From the NCBI GenBank assembly GCA_021811105.1, contig JAJZPM010000004.1:1-64000 (forward strand): a stretch of 64,000 nucleotides of DNA, read 5' to 3'. The notes below the pieces were generated by a model, which was not told the origin of the DNA, searched no databases, and saw only the letters and a program-made list of their open reading frames with translations. This document shows positions 10,103 to 18,333 of this stretch, piece after piece. The stretch's first letter is position 1. Each line of letters begins with the position of its first letter. This DNA is from Nitrospirota bacterium (GTDB taxonomy: Bacteria > Nitrospirota > Thermodesulfovibrionia > Thermodesulfovibrionales > UBA6898). The translations under genes and the position numbers were made by a program.

Positions 10103-10408
10103 TTAGTTTTGTTTGCCTTTTGAAATATATTCCATCAGCAAGAATATCCCCTTTGCCCTTTTTGAAATCATATCGAGAAGATCTTCAAGTTTTTCAAATC
10201 TGTCCGTGATCGAACTATTTACAAAATCTTCTTCCGCCTCCTCAATGGCCCGAAGCACTTCAAGCCCTGCCGCTTTCTGCTCTAAATCGTCCCTCCATAC
10301 GCCTTTTGCCAGCAGCAGTGCCCCCAACAATAGCTTCCTTATTTCCGTGGCCTTATTTTCAAGCCTTAGCAGTCTGTCCTCGCCAGAAGTCTCATCAAAC
10401 CATGCCAT
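10103..10408 (-). CDS. Hypothetical helical protein, 101 residues
   Basis: No family recognised. The sequence is almost wholly helix-forming with alternating charged and leucine residues (LLRLENKATEIRKLLLGALL, then a segment rich in Glu and Leu), suggesting a small helical bundle or coiled coil. A perfect AGGAGGT ribosome binding site lies 6 bases before the ATG, which is the main support for its reality. It is transcribed away from the two-CW gene. Confidence 0.6.
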   Translation of the reverse strand: MAWFDETSGEDRLLRLENKATEIRKLLLGALLLAKGVWRDDLEQKAAGLEVLRAIEEAEEDFVNSSITDRFEKLEDLLDMISKRAKGIFLLMEYISKGKQN

Positions 10409-10717
10409 ATTAACCTCCTTCTTCTTTCGGCCATGCCTCTACCGGCTTAGATAGAAATATACCCCAATTTATCCGGCTCTGCAGCTAAGAGGAAAATTTC
10501 AGTCGGAAATAATAACACAGAAGAGTCCGGATTGCTTTAACCTAATGTTGCATAAAGTAGAGGCGGACATGCCGAAAAAAAGGCTATAAAAACGGCAGTA
10601 GAGGAACGGTACAAGTTCTCCACTGCAAATACGTTGCTCATTGAATTCCGGTCACGTCTGATTTTATAATTACCGATCTGTCTACATTATAGTTCGTCTT
10701 CAGGAGGCGCTTACGCG
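10409..10717. other. 309-bp divergent spacer
   Basis: No gene seen. It separates the minus-strand helical protein from the plus-strand two-CW gene. It contains the likely two-CW promoter at 10641-10670 and, at 10541-10574, a stretch resembling another intergenic sequence at 19832-19866. Confidence 0.4.
10641..10670 (+). promoter_or_regulatory. Sigma-70-like promoter for the two-CW gene
   Basis: TTGAAT at 10641-10646 and a perfect TATAAT at 10665-10670 are separated by 18 bp, pointing at the two-CW gene 48 bp downstream. This is prediction from sequence only. Confidence 0.5.
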
Positions 10718-11017
10718 ATGAAAAAAGTAAACTGCTGGGAATTCAAGAGATGCGAAAGAACACCGGGTGAAAAGAAAGAAGAAGAATTAGGGGTCTGCCC
10801 CGTTACCATGGAAAAGAGGCTTGATGATGTTCACGGCGGCCTGAACGCAGGAAGGGCGTGCTGGGTGGTAGCGGGCAGCATGTGTGGCAGCTCGATTCAG
10901 GGAACGTTCGCGCAGAAATTTCACAACTGTCATGCCTGCGATTTTTATAAAGTAGTCAAGAATGAGGAATTTCCGAAATTCGAGCTGTCCGCTTCACTCA
11001 TAAGAAAGCTGATGTAG
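10718..11017 (+). CDS. Two-CW domain protein
   Basis: Small cytoplasmic cysteine-rich protein of the two-CW family, named for two Cys-Trp pairs: NCWEFKRCER at the N-terminus and GRACWVVAGSMCG near residue 50, followed by NCHACDFY. The arrangement suggests a bound metal, but the family has no established role. The length of 99 residues is usual. The ribosome binding site is AGGAGGC, 8 bases before the ATG. A good promoter lies upstream. It ends 26 bp from the convergent atpI-like gene. Confidence 0.85.
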   Translation: MKKVNCWEFKRCERTPGEKKEEELGVCPVTMEKRLDDVHGGLNAGRACWVVAGSMCGSSIQGTFAQKFHNCHACDFYKVVKNEEFPKFELSASLIRKLM

Positions 11018-11043
11018 CCATGGCTCTCGATGAATGACAAAAG

Positions 11044-11409
11044 CTATGAAGGGTCCCGGTCCGCGTTTTTTGCATACCTGAGACCTTCGATCATGAGGAG
11101 TATGAAAATAACGGTAAAGCCGGCAAGTATCCCGAAGACGTTCACGAGTTTAAGATAGACAAGAAGGGCGAGCACCATAAAGAGAAGGAAGAGCCGGAAC
11201 ATGCTGAAAAAGATCATCCGTCCGGTCGCCTTTCCGTTGCCGAGGAGTCCCCTGACACCCCAGGCAAGCCCTTTGATGTTGGCAAGCCCGAGTATCCCGC
11301 CTATGAGAACGCTCGCCGGAAGCTTTTTCCATTCTATGAAGGCAGAGAGCAGGGCAAGAGGGATAAGGACCAACAGGGCCTTCTTAGCGATCCGTTTTAT
11401 CAGGTCCAT
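11044..11409 (-). CDS. atpI: ATP synthase subunit I-like membrane protein
   Basis: Small membrane protein of 121 residues with about four hydrophobic segments (ALLVLIPLALLSAF, a Gly-rich second segment, FFSMFRLFLLFMVLALLVYL and IFILLMIEG). This fits the AtpI/ATP-synthase-I group that assists c-ring assembly of F-type ATPases. It overlaps the atpZ-like gene by 26 bases. Unusually, no atpB or other ATPase gene follows: the next gene is the unrelated, oppositely oriented two-CW gene. The function is inferred from family resemblance. Confidence 0.65.
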   Translation of the reverse strand: MDLIKRIAKKALLVLIPLALLSAFIEWKKLPASVLIGGILGLANIKGLAWGVRGLLGNGKATGRMIFFSMFRLFLLFMVLALLVYLKLVNVFGILAGFTVIFILLMIEGLRYAKNADRDPS

Positions 11410-11608
11410 CGTCTTGTCTTCTGGCGAGCCTCACGAGGTCCCTGAACCCTGAGACGATGCCGAGGATCAAAAAAATTATGGTGAGCCAGGGATAGGTCAC
11501 CTTGAAGAGCTTGTCGAGAAAGTAGCCGATGGCCAGACCAATGAAAGTCGAAAAGACAAGGTTTAGACCGACAGACCATGCCCTGAGGAAATCTTTCGGG
11601 TATTTCAT
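11384..11608 (-). CDS. atpZ: AtpZ/AtpI family protein (DUF/F0F1-ATPase subunit)
   Basis: Seventy-four residues with two membrane spans: LVFSTFIGLAIGYFLDKLF and PWLTIIFLILGIVSGF. The second is followed by RDLVRLARR. The GYFLDK...PW...GIVSGFR pattern is that of AtpZ, a partner of AtpI in ATP synthase assembly or Mg/Ca uptake. It is 15 bp downstream of the TorD-like gene and overlaps atpI. As with atpI, the usual ATP synthase genes are missing from this position. Confidence 0.7.
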   Translation of the reverse strand: MKYPKDFLRAWSVGLNLVFSTFIGLAIGYFLDKLFKVTYPWLTIIFLILGIVSGFRDLVRLARRQDDGPDKTDR

Positions 11609-11623
11609 TTCCGGCCCCCCCGC

Positions 11624-12130
11624 TTACCTGAGTCCCTCGTATTCGTCCCGGATAAAATCCCTGGCGATTTCGGCGATCTCCCGGTAAAAAAGGGTCTGCG
11701 CCTGCCCGATGACTTCTTCACAGTAATAGGGTACCCAATTCGCGACATGTTCTTCAAGGAATTTCTCCTGAAGTTCGTGGTTGTTGATATCGATGATATA
11801 GCTCATGAAGAGGAACTCCAGCGAAATATGGTCCGGCACCAACTCGTACTCTTCCTCGAAGGCAAGTCCGGAGCGGTAATAGAACGCCTCCACCGATTCC
11901 GCGATGCTATCACCTTCAGAATAGAGGGATTCCAGGGGCGGTATTTTGCCGCCCGGATAAAGGAAGAGGTCATTAAAATCAGCAAGGACATCCTGTTCGG
12001 ACTCTTTCGATTCCAGCCCGAAATCTTCCTGTATCGTCTGTAGTCTGTCGGAGTCGGGGGGGGCGGCAAAAAGATCCGCCAGGATGCGGTAGGCCTCCGC
12101 CCTTTCATTGTCGTCTTCAAAAAGTGTCAT
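11624..12130 (-). CDS. TorD/DmsD-like molecular chaperone
   Basis: All-helical protein of 168 residues. The family signature is visible in the middle (DFNDLFLYPGG, then PPLESLYSEGD and PDHISLEFLFMSYI) with a C-terminal ANWVPYYCEEV helix. TorD-type chaperones bind Tat signal peptides or assist cofactor loading of molybdenum oxidoreductases. No client molybdoenzyme is adjacent; the nearest are the two Mo hydroxylase pairs far downstream, which belong to a different enzyme family. The specific client is unknown. Confidence 0.8.
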   Translation of the reverse strand: MTLFEDDNERAEAYRILADLFAAPPDSDRLQTIQEDFGLESKESEQDVLADFNDLFLYPGGKIPPLESLYSEGDSIAESVEAFYYRSGLAFEEEYELVPDHISLEFLFMSYIIDINNHELQEKFLEEHVANWVPYYCEEVIGQAQTLFYREIAEIARDFIRDEYEGLR

Positions 12131-12209
12131 GCGGAAATCTTATTACATCCCGGGGGGAAATATCAAAGAGGTATAAAAGAATCCGGGAACGCCCACCGTC
12201 TTCCTCGGC

Positions 12210-12719
12210 TCATCCGCCCCAAGGCATCTTTGCATAGATTTCGGTCAGCTTCTCGCGATACTCCCGGAAGAAGCGCTCGTGACTCTTTTCCCATTCGGCC
12301 AGCATGGTGAGCGCCTCTTTTGCCTGCCCTTTCGTCTTCTTCGCCATCCTCTCATAATACTCACTGAGGTCCTTCTCGATCAGCCAGGCTATGCTGAAGA
12401 CGGTAACGTCCGGCACCATCGATTCATACATCATCTGCTGTATTGCGTCCCCTTTGCCCGGCATATCAAAAAAGTCTGTCTTTTCTGGTTCAAAATCCTT
12501 CCCGGAAGGGAGTTGAGCGGCATCTCCCAGCTTCAGGCGCTCCAGGATATTCCTGATAAACCGGATATGCTGCTCTTCCTCCCTGATCAAATGCTTGAAG
12601 GCGGTCACTGCCGCACCCCAGCCCATTCGCTGAAGAGAGGTCTCGAAAAAACTTTTCCCGGTCTCCTCCTGGTTTAAGGCGTATTCAAAGATTTTGATGA
12701 GGTTCTGATTGGTCGTCAT
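12210..12719 (-). CDS. Ferritin-like / rubrerythrin-type diiron protein
   Basis: Four-helix-bundle protein of 169 residues with carboxylate/histidine pairs expected for a diiron site: NQEETGKSFFE near residue 15, LIREEEQHIRF near 48, AWLIEKDLSEYYE near 110 and EWEKSHERFF near 140. There is no C-terminal rubredoxin domain. ATG 12719 is chosen because AGGAGG precedes it by 6 bases, although the frame is open to 12773. The role is probably peroxide or oxygen detoxification or iron handling; the substrate cannot be told from sequence. Confidence 0.8.
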   Translation of the reverse strand: MTTNQNLIKIFEYALNQEETGKSFFETSLQRMGWGAAVTAFKHLIREEEQHIRFIRNILERLKLGDAAQLPSGKDFEPEKTDFFDMPGKGDAIQQMMYESMVPDVTVFSIAWLIEKDLSEYYERMAKKTKGQAKEALTMLAEWEKSHERFFREYREKLTEIYAKMPWGG

Positions 12720-12846
12720 GATGTCCTCCTTTTCCATTGAGATTACAGCGGATCGCGATCCGGCAGGTGCCATTCATTCCTGCATCATATGAACGGATAC
12801 AATGATCTCTTATTCCATTGTACTAAGAAATCCGGCAGGTGGGACA

Positions 12847-14514
12847 TCACGAAAGACCCCGGTTGTCTCCGTCCGCCGCCTCAGGCACAGGCGCATATCC
12901 CCGGCCGAGTGGCAGTTTTTTAAGCCGCAACCCCTTCACGTCGACCAGATACTCATATCCTTCGGCCTGCCACCGTCGATCCGGATCGAGTGCGCTATAA
13001 CGTTCATACCGCTTACGGCGGTCTGCCGCGTCGATCATTTTGAGATGATAGATGATGATGTCGGCCTTCTGAAATTCCCCCTTCACACGGCTGTTCGAGG
13101 GTGCCCATTGGCCATGCAGGGGCAGTTCGTTGAAAATATGGTCCCGCCGGGACTTAAAAAGGCATGCTTTACTCTTCCTTGCCCATATCCCGTCACTCCG
13201 GTAAGTGTCCGGCCCGTCCCAAAGCTCCCGGATTCTGATGGCAAGAGCGCTGTATCCTTTCCTCTCCGCGCGCTCAATGGCTTTCATCGCTCGCTGCCGG
13301 AAATTTTGCTCAAGGCGCTCGTCGGCATCAACGGCGAGAAGCCAGTCGGGGGCATGACGGAAGGCTTCTTCCAGGAGAATCCTCTGGTTCCCAGGTTCGT
13401 CCCACTCGTGAGGTTCACGCGGCGGGGCACTCAGGAGGCTGATCACGCCCGGCTGTCTCGCCACGAATTCCCCTGATCCGTCGACCGAACCGTCGTCAAG
13501 GGCGATAATGCCGTCGACATGGGGGAGGACATTTTCAAAATATCCGGGGAGATACCGCATCTCGTTATGGAAAGCGAGCAGCGCGAGAATCCTCGGTCGC
13601 CGCCGGCAGGAGACCGGGATTCCGGCTCTCATCCGGCCGGTCTTCTTTTCATCGCTTTGCCTCCCCGGAACGCCGCCTGCGAGCGCCCCTATACTGTATG
13701 CTAAGACTGCGGGCGGTATCCATGGCAGCGCGCTGATGAGGCGCTTTATCTCGCCGGGCTGCACAGCCTTCCATGCCCATACGAGAGAAAAAAGAGCGCC
13801 TTCCAGTGCATTGCGCGCTACCATGCCGCGATGCGGTTTTCCCGTCAGCTCCCGCGCGGCCCGGGCCCGTCTGCCGCCGCGGTCGAATTGATCTCTCAAC
13901 AGGGAGGAAATGGACGTAGGATGCCGGTGGGCGGTACGTACATCGGGGGCCCAATGGATCGGTACGCTGCCGCTAAGCCGTCCGTTAAATTCAGTATCCT
14001 CCCCGGACCGCAGGTCTTCCCGGAACCTGCCGAACCGCTCAAAAAGCGTCCTCGAATATGAAACACCGTAGTGCAGACAGGCCCCCGGTCGGGTGCCGGG
14101 CATCCTTCTGGCGAAGAGGAGCATGTACGATGCCCACGCGAAAGAATTCCCGGGGTATGGATTGGTTATCGCACTGGAGACCGCAAGGGCACCGGCCCGG
14201 TGTCTCCGCAGCCGTCCGCTGGTCCATCCCAGCTCGGCAGTACAGTCCGCCGCAAGGAAAGCGATATAGGGAGCGGTGCTGCAATCGATGCCGAGATTGC
14301 GTACTCCGCCTGCATAAAGCGGCTTCTCCAAGTTGACAACTCTGACCTTGATGCCAGCGCTGCGCAGGGTTTCATCAGGGTTTCCACCGCCGGAATTGAC
14401 CACGATGACCTCGGCCGGCTCTTCCTGCCGAAGCACTGATGCCACGGCGCCGGCCAGCCCCGGTTCGTCACCTAAGCTTAAGACGATGCACGCAATTTCC
14501 GGTTGTCGTGCCAT
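12847..14514 (-). CDS. Tandem two-domain glycosyltransferase (GT2-like)
   Basis: Two GT-A folds in one chain of 555 residues. Domain 1 (about 1-270) has ACIVLSLGDEPG, a sugar-nucleotide motif IAFLAADCTAEL in the DxD position, and an FGRFREDLRSGEDTEF acceptor loop. Domain 2 (about 295-540) opens RILALLAFHNEMRYLPGYF with IIALDDGSVDGS and LLAVDADERL. The C-terminal half contains HLKMID and RRKRYERY. The donor and acceptor are unknown; a role in cell-envelope polysaccharide is likely. A second glycosyltransferase gene is divergent across a 265-bp spacer. Confidence 0.85.
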   Translation of the reverse strand: MARQPEIACIVLSLGDEPGLAGAVASVLRQEEPAEVIVVNSGGGNPDETLRSAGIKVRVVNLEKPLYAGGVRNLGIDCSTAPYIAFLAADCTAELGWTSGRLRRHRAGALAVSSAITNPYPGNSFAWASYMLLFARRMPGTRPGACLHYGVSYSRTLFERFGRFREDLRSGEDTEFNGRLSGSVPIHWAPDVRTAHRHPTSISSLLRDQFDRGGRRARAARELTGKPHRGMVARNALEGALFSLVWAWKAVQPGEIKRLISALPWIPPAVLAYSIGALAGGVPGRQSDEKKTGRMRAGIPVSCRRRPRILALLAFHNEMRYLPGYFENVLPHVDGIIALDDGSVDGSGEFVARQPGVISLLSAPPREPHEWDEPGNQRILLEEAFRHAPDWLLAVDADERLEQNFRQRAMKAIERAERKGYSALAIRIRELWDGPDTYRSDGIWARKSKACLFKSRRDHIFNELPLHGQWAPSNSRVKGEFQKADIIIYHLKMIDAADRRKRYERYSALDPDRRWQAEGYEYLVDVKGLRLKKLPLGRGYAPVPEAADGDNRGLS

Positions 14515-14779
14515 GAATTCGCTTCGATCCTTTCGCTCCTCACACCTACGATTTCAGCACCCTTCCACAGCTCGCCCGTGGCCGTTCGTGCCGAACATCA
14601 GATATCATACCCGTTTAGAAGGTTCTTGTGGTGAAATCCGGCGGATGGCCGATATTCTCTGATTCCTTAGCCTCTCTGTTATAATAAGCTGCCGAACGGC
14701 ACAGTGTCTCCCGAGGGTTTGCATTGATATTCCGGACAAGAGATGTCGACGGGTGCGATCAAGGCGTGAAAGGAGGAGC

Positions 14780-15814
14780 GTGAACACGCCAGCAGTATCG
14801 GTCATTATCCCCACATTCAACCGCCCGGCTTTCCTCGGTGAAGCGGTGCGGTCTGTCCTTGCGCAGACCTCCCCTGCACGGGAGATTATTATTGTCGACA
14901 ATGGCTCCGACAGGCGTTTTCAGCCATTGATAGGAGATATCGCGCGACTTGACAATCGCATCTCTTTGTACACGTTTTCGTCAAACAGGGGGGCATCCTC
15001 TGCACGGAACTTCGGACTGGAAAAAGCAAGGGGAGACTATCTCCTTTTTCTCGACGATGACGACCTCCTGCATCCCAATATGCTCCGGGCGAGTCTCGAA
15101 GTCTTCGGACGGACTCCCGGAGCCGCCATCGTCACGTGTTTGAGCAGGGCCTTTATTGACCACTCTTCCCCCGAAAGTCCGATGCTTTTTGATAGAGAAG
15201 AGCATTCTAATGTTCCGGGTATTACCTATCCGTTAAACCATCCCGACTACCTGAAACTGGAGCGTGTTACTTTTTCGGCGCTGCTGCACCATATGTTGGT
15301 TATCCATTCGTGTCTTGTCAGGAAAGAGTGCGTGGGGGACATCCGCTTCCCCGAAGATCTGAGAGCGGGCGAAGACACCTATTTCTGGCTGAGGCTTGCG
15401 TCTCAGGGGCGCCGCATCATCTTATTGAGGAAGTTTTTTGCGTATGTGCGTTTCCATTCCGGAAGCAGCCGGTTGGGCGCCGGTTATGATGAAGCCGCCA
15501 TACTGTTCTTCCTTAAGTTATTGTCCAGCGGGATGCTGACAGGCAGGCACGATTATTTTCTTGCTCACGCTCATCTGGCCCTGAAACTGTTGCGGATGAA
15601 AAGATTCGGAATGCTGAGGCACCTCCTGTCTGCATTACGGTCGCCCGATCTTGCGCTGAGATATCTCTGGTCTTATCATAGTAAAGGAGCGAGAAGGATG
15701 AGACTGCTTTATCGATTTCTCGAAAAGTCCCGGAATCCTCTTTATGAAAGCAAGGGAGATATTCCGGAATTGCCCGACTACGAAACTATCCTGGAAAAGG
15801 TGAATACGCAATAA
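14780..15814 (+). CDS. Glycosyltransferase family 2 protein
   Basis: GT2 enzyme with the classical start VSVIIPTFNRPAFLGEAV, IVDNGSD, the SSARNFGLEKARGDYLLFLD segment carrying the DDDD metal motif, and a GEDTYFWLRL catalytic base region near residue 200. The length is 344 residues from the GTG at 14780. I choose that GTG because AAAGGAGG lies directly upstream, though at short spacing; an earlier in-frame GTG exists at 14753. No membrane anchor is evident. The substrate is unknown. Confidence 0.85.
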   Translation: MNTPAVSVIIPTFNRPAFLGEAVRSVLAQTSPAREIIIVDNGSDRRFQPLIGDIARLDNRISLYTFSSNRGASSARNFGLEKARGDYLLFLDDDDLLHPNMLRASLEVFGRTPGAAIVTCLSRAFIDHSSPESPMLFDREEHSNVPGITYPLNHPDYLKLERVTFSALLHHMLVIHSCLVRKECVGDIRFPEDLRAGEDTYFWLRLASQGRRIILLRKFFAYVRFHSGSSRLGAGYDEAAILFFLKLLSSGMLTGRHDYFLAHAHLALKLLRMKRFGMLRHLLSALRSPDLALRYLWSYHSKGARRMRLLYRFLEKSRNPLYESKGDIPELPDYETILEKVNTQ

Positions 15815-15864
15815 TAAGTATCTCTGCACAGAGCACATGGCAAACAATTGTTGCAGGAGGTGTA

Positions 15865-16494
15865 ATGATGCCCGCTATTACGGACCCGAAGATCAACGAC
15901 TATCTCATGAAGCTTTCTCTCGAAGACGATCCCCTTGTCCTCGAAATGGAAAGGCTCGCCAAAGAGAACGATTTCCCAATCGTCGACAGGCTTGTGGGCA
16001 GGCTCATCTATCTGCTCACGAAACTGAAGGATCCCAAGCTTGTGGTCGAACTCGGTTCGGGTTATGGCTACTCGGCATACTGGTTTGCAAAGGCTCTCGG
16101 CAGGGGCAAGGTCATATTGACTGACAATGAAGAAGATAACATTGCTTACGCTAAAGAGATATTCGGAAAGGCCGGTCTTTCAGGAAAAGCCTCTTTCCAT
16201 GCCGGAGACGCGGTCAGTATCGCGTCCGCTTACCGGGACATCGACATCCTCTTCATCGACATCGACAAGCACCAGTACCCGAGAGCAATAAAGCGTCTCC
16301 TGCCGAATCTCGCCAAAAACGCGCTCGTGATCGCCGACAATACCCTGTGGTACGGAAAAGTGACCGGCAAGAACAGAGACAGGGACACGCTGGGGATAAA
16401 AAAGTTCAATGAATTCATGTTCGGGAATGCCGATTTCTTCTCGACGATCGTACCCCTGCGAGACGGCGTGCTGATCGCGTACAGGACCGGTTAG
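15865..16494 (+). CDS. SAM-dependent O-methyltransferase family protein
   Basis: Class I methyltransferase of 209 residues with SAM motif I VVELGSGYGYSAYW near residue 58, an acidic residue after strand 2 (ILTDNEEDN) and the metal-binding DILFIDIDKHQY and IADNTLWYGKV segments. These are characteristic of the family 3 O-methyltransferase/TrmR group. It could methylate a catechol-like small molecule or tRNA wobble uridine; sequence alone does not decide. The ribosome binding site AGGAGGTG precedes ATG 15865 (ATG 15868 is equally possible). Confidence 0.85.
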   Translation: MMPAITDPKINDYLMKLSLEDDPLVLEMERLAKENDFPIVDRLVGRLIYLLTKLKDPKLVVELGSGYGYSAYWFAKALGRGKVILTDNEEDNIAYAKEIFGKAGLSGKASFHAGDAVSIASAYRDIDILFIDIDKHQYPRAIKRLLPNLAKNALVIADNTLWYGKVTGKNRDRDTLGIKKFNEFMFGNADFFSTIVPLRDGVLIAYRTG

Positions 16495-16520
16495 ACTTGC
16501 CCTCATTAAGGAGCCGAAGA

Positions 16521-16566
16521 ATTTTCCCCTCCGCAGCCGACAAGGGAAAATCGCATGAGCATGCGA
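16521..16566. terminator. Paired hairpins between convergent genes
   Basis: ATTTTCCC at 16521-16528 pairs with GGGAAAAT at 16544-16551. Immediately after is a 7-bp perfect stem, TCGCATG/CATGCGA, with a 2-base loop (16551-16566). They lie between the convergent methyltransferase and cytochrome genes. No long U tract follows, so terminator function is only probable. Confidence 0.4.
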
Positions 16567-16601
16567 CCGCTTCATAAGCCGCTGCGTTACACTTTTCATG
16601 A

Positions 16602-18113
16602 TCAAGGCTGCACGCCTCTGTGGCATTCGTAACATCCCATCTCCTTCCATGCAAACCCTATATCCACCGGATGCCTGAAATCCTCACCCCTTTCCAGATT
16701 CAGCGTTTCAGTGGGCCCCTCCTTCCACTGCTCGAGAATGATATGGCAGGTATGGCAGTCGTGAGGGATTGCCGATCCTCCCGCCGTTCTGTGCCTTCCA
16801 TCATGACATCGCATGCATCCCCTGAAGATGAAATGGCCGATATCGTTAGGATAATCAGACCATTTCGCATTCATGCCAGGAAAGACGTTCTTCAGGAACG
16901 CGCGCTGCACCGCTTTCACGGCATCGGCGATCGCCTCTTTCCTTGCTTCGATTATCTCGGGATAATTCTTCCGGTAAAAGTCCGTCATCGTGGTTTCGAT
17001 ACCTTTCACGGCCTCCGCATCAGACCGATAGTCCCCCCTCATCGCCTCTACTGCCTCACTTTTGATGTCGGGAAGGGACCCGTCTATCCTTCCGAAGGAT
17101 AGCTCGCGATCGATCTCGTAGTCGGGAGATTGCAGATTATGACTCGGACGATTATGGCAGTCCATGCAGTCCATGATTCTTGGCACCGCTGCCGCGATCT
17201 CATTCTCCGAAAGCGGCTTCTCCTTGTCCTGGAACACCTTGACAGTCCCGGTGCGGATATCGGTCACCCTCACCCAGGGGATGTCCTGCCTGCGGATATC
17301 GCGGGCGATATATTCAATCGTGATGTCATGGCCCACATGCCAGTGGATTCCCGACTTCCCGGCTGTCATTGCGCTGCCGCTTCCGACCCTGAGGAGCATA
17401 TTTAAAAGCCAGCGCGTGTTCTGCTTGTCGTACCTGTAATGATCGAAACGACGCTGCATCGCCCCAAAAAATTGTCCGGGCCAGTGACATTGTTCGCAGG
17501 TCACGCGGGCCGGCCTCAGGCTGCTGATAGGTGTCGGGATGGGACGGGGATATACGTTGGCGATCACCGCGTAGACCTGATACAGACCGGAAAGTTTTGA
17601 CTTCGCGTACCAGCCGACCCCTGGGCCGATATGGCATTCCGCGCATTTTACCCTTGCGTGCGGCGATTGCTGATACGTGGTATACTCGGGCTTCATCACG
17701 GTGTGACAGGTCCTGCCGCAAAAGGCGACCGAATCGGTATAGCGATATGCCTGGTACATCCCGACCGCGCTCACCAGGATAAACAGCAAGGTCCCGCTCA
17801 CGAATATCACAAAGGATGTCCGGTGACTCCTTTTGTTTAGGTCTATAGCAGGCCACTTTTCATGGCCGATTTTCCCCTGTCCCTGCAGTCGCCGCCAGCG
17901 TGCATACATTCCCGCAGGAATCAACAGAAGACCCAGGACGAGGAAGGCCGGAAGCACCATATAAAGGACGATCCCGAGATAGGGGTTCTTTATCCCGATG
18001 ACGAGGTTGATGCTGAGCAGAAAGAGGATGATAAAAAATGAGACGAGGGCAAGAACCGCCCCGATCATACTCAGCCAGTTCTGAGAAAGTGCCGGTAAAT
18101 GCTTTTTCTCCAC
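16602..18113 (-). CDS. NapC/NirT-type membrane multiheme cytochrome c
   Basis: Membrane-anchored periplasmic cytochrome of 503 residues. Three hydrophobic segments lie in the first 130 residues (IGAVLALVSFFIILFLLSI, VLYMVLPAFLVLGLLLIPAG, FVIFVSGTLLFILVSAVGMY). Heme motifs then follow in order: CGRTCH (a CX3CH), CAECH, CEQCH, CMDCH, CMRCH, CHTCH and CYECH, seven in all. The NapC/NirT core probably takes electrons from menaquinol. Homologous large versions occur in Geobacter and Nitrospirota respiratory gene sets. No partner reductase is adjacent. It ends convergently with the methyltransferase gene. Confidence 0.88.
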   Translation of the reverse strand: MEKKHLPALSQNWLSMIGAVLALVSFFIILFLLSINLVIGIKNPYLGIVLYMVLPAFLVLGLLLIPAGMYARWRRLQGQGKIGHEKWPAIDLNKRSHRTSFVIFVSGTLLFILVSAVGMYQAYRYTDSVAFCGRTCHTVMKPEYTTYQQSPHARVKCAECHIGPGVGWYAKSKLSGLYQVYAVIANVYPRPIPTPISSLRPARVTCEQCHWPGQFFGAMQRRFDHYRYDKQNTRWLLNMLLRVGSGSAMTAGKSGIHWHVGHDITIEYIARDIRRQDIPWVRVTDIRTGTVKVFQDKEKPLSENEIAAAVPRIMDCMDCHNRPSHNLQSPDYEIDRELSFGRIDGSLPDIKSEAVEAMRGDYRSDAEAVKGIETTMTDFYRKNYPEIIEARKEAIADAVKAVQRAFLKNVFPGMNAKWSDYPNDIGHFIFRGCMRCHDGRHRTAGGSAIPHDCHTCHIILEQWKEGPTETLNLERGEDFRHPVDIGFAWKEMGCYECHRGVQP

Positions 18114-18333
18114 GGTGTCCTCTCTGAAAGACGTTCGGCATTGGCCTGTCCCGAATGACTGCTCTTGCCGGCCCTGCTGAAAGGAGGCATGCGCTCAGGG
18201 GGGCCCGAAGTATTCACCGGAGAGGTTCCGGGGCACCCGTTTAGCGATATTAGAAAAACCATATCATCTAAGGGCGCCGGTGTCAATTTCGCGAAGCGAC
18301 TCTGCTGAGCGCACTGCGCGTCGCCGCTACCGA

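Noticed and set aside
9839-10123. Two short plus-strand frames over the 14-bp repeats
   Set aside because: No ribosome binding site, unnatural composition, and they run into the antisense of the helical protein gene.
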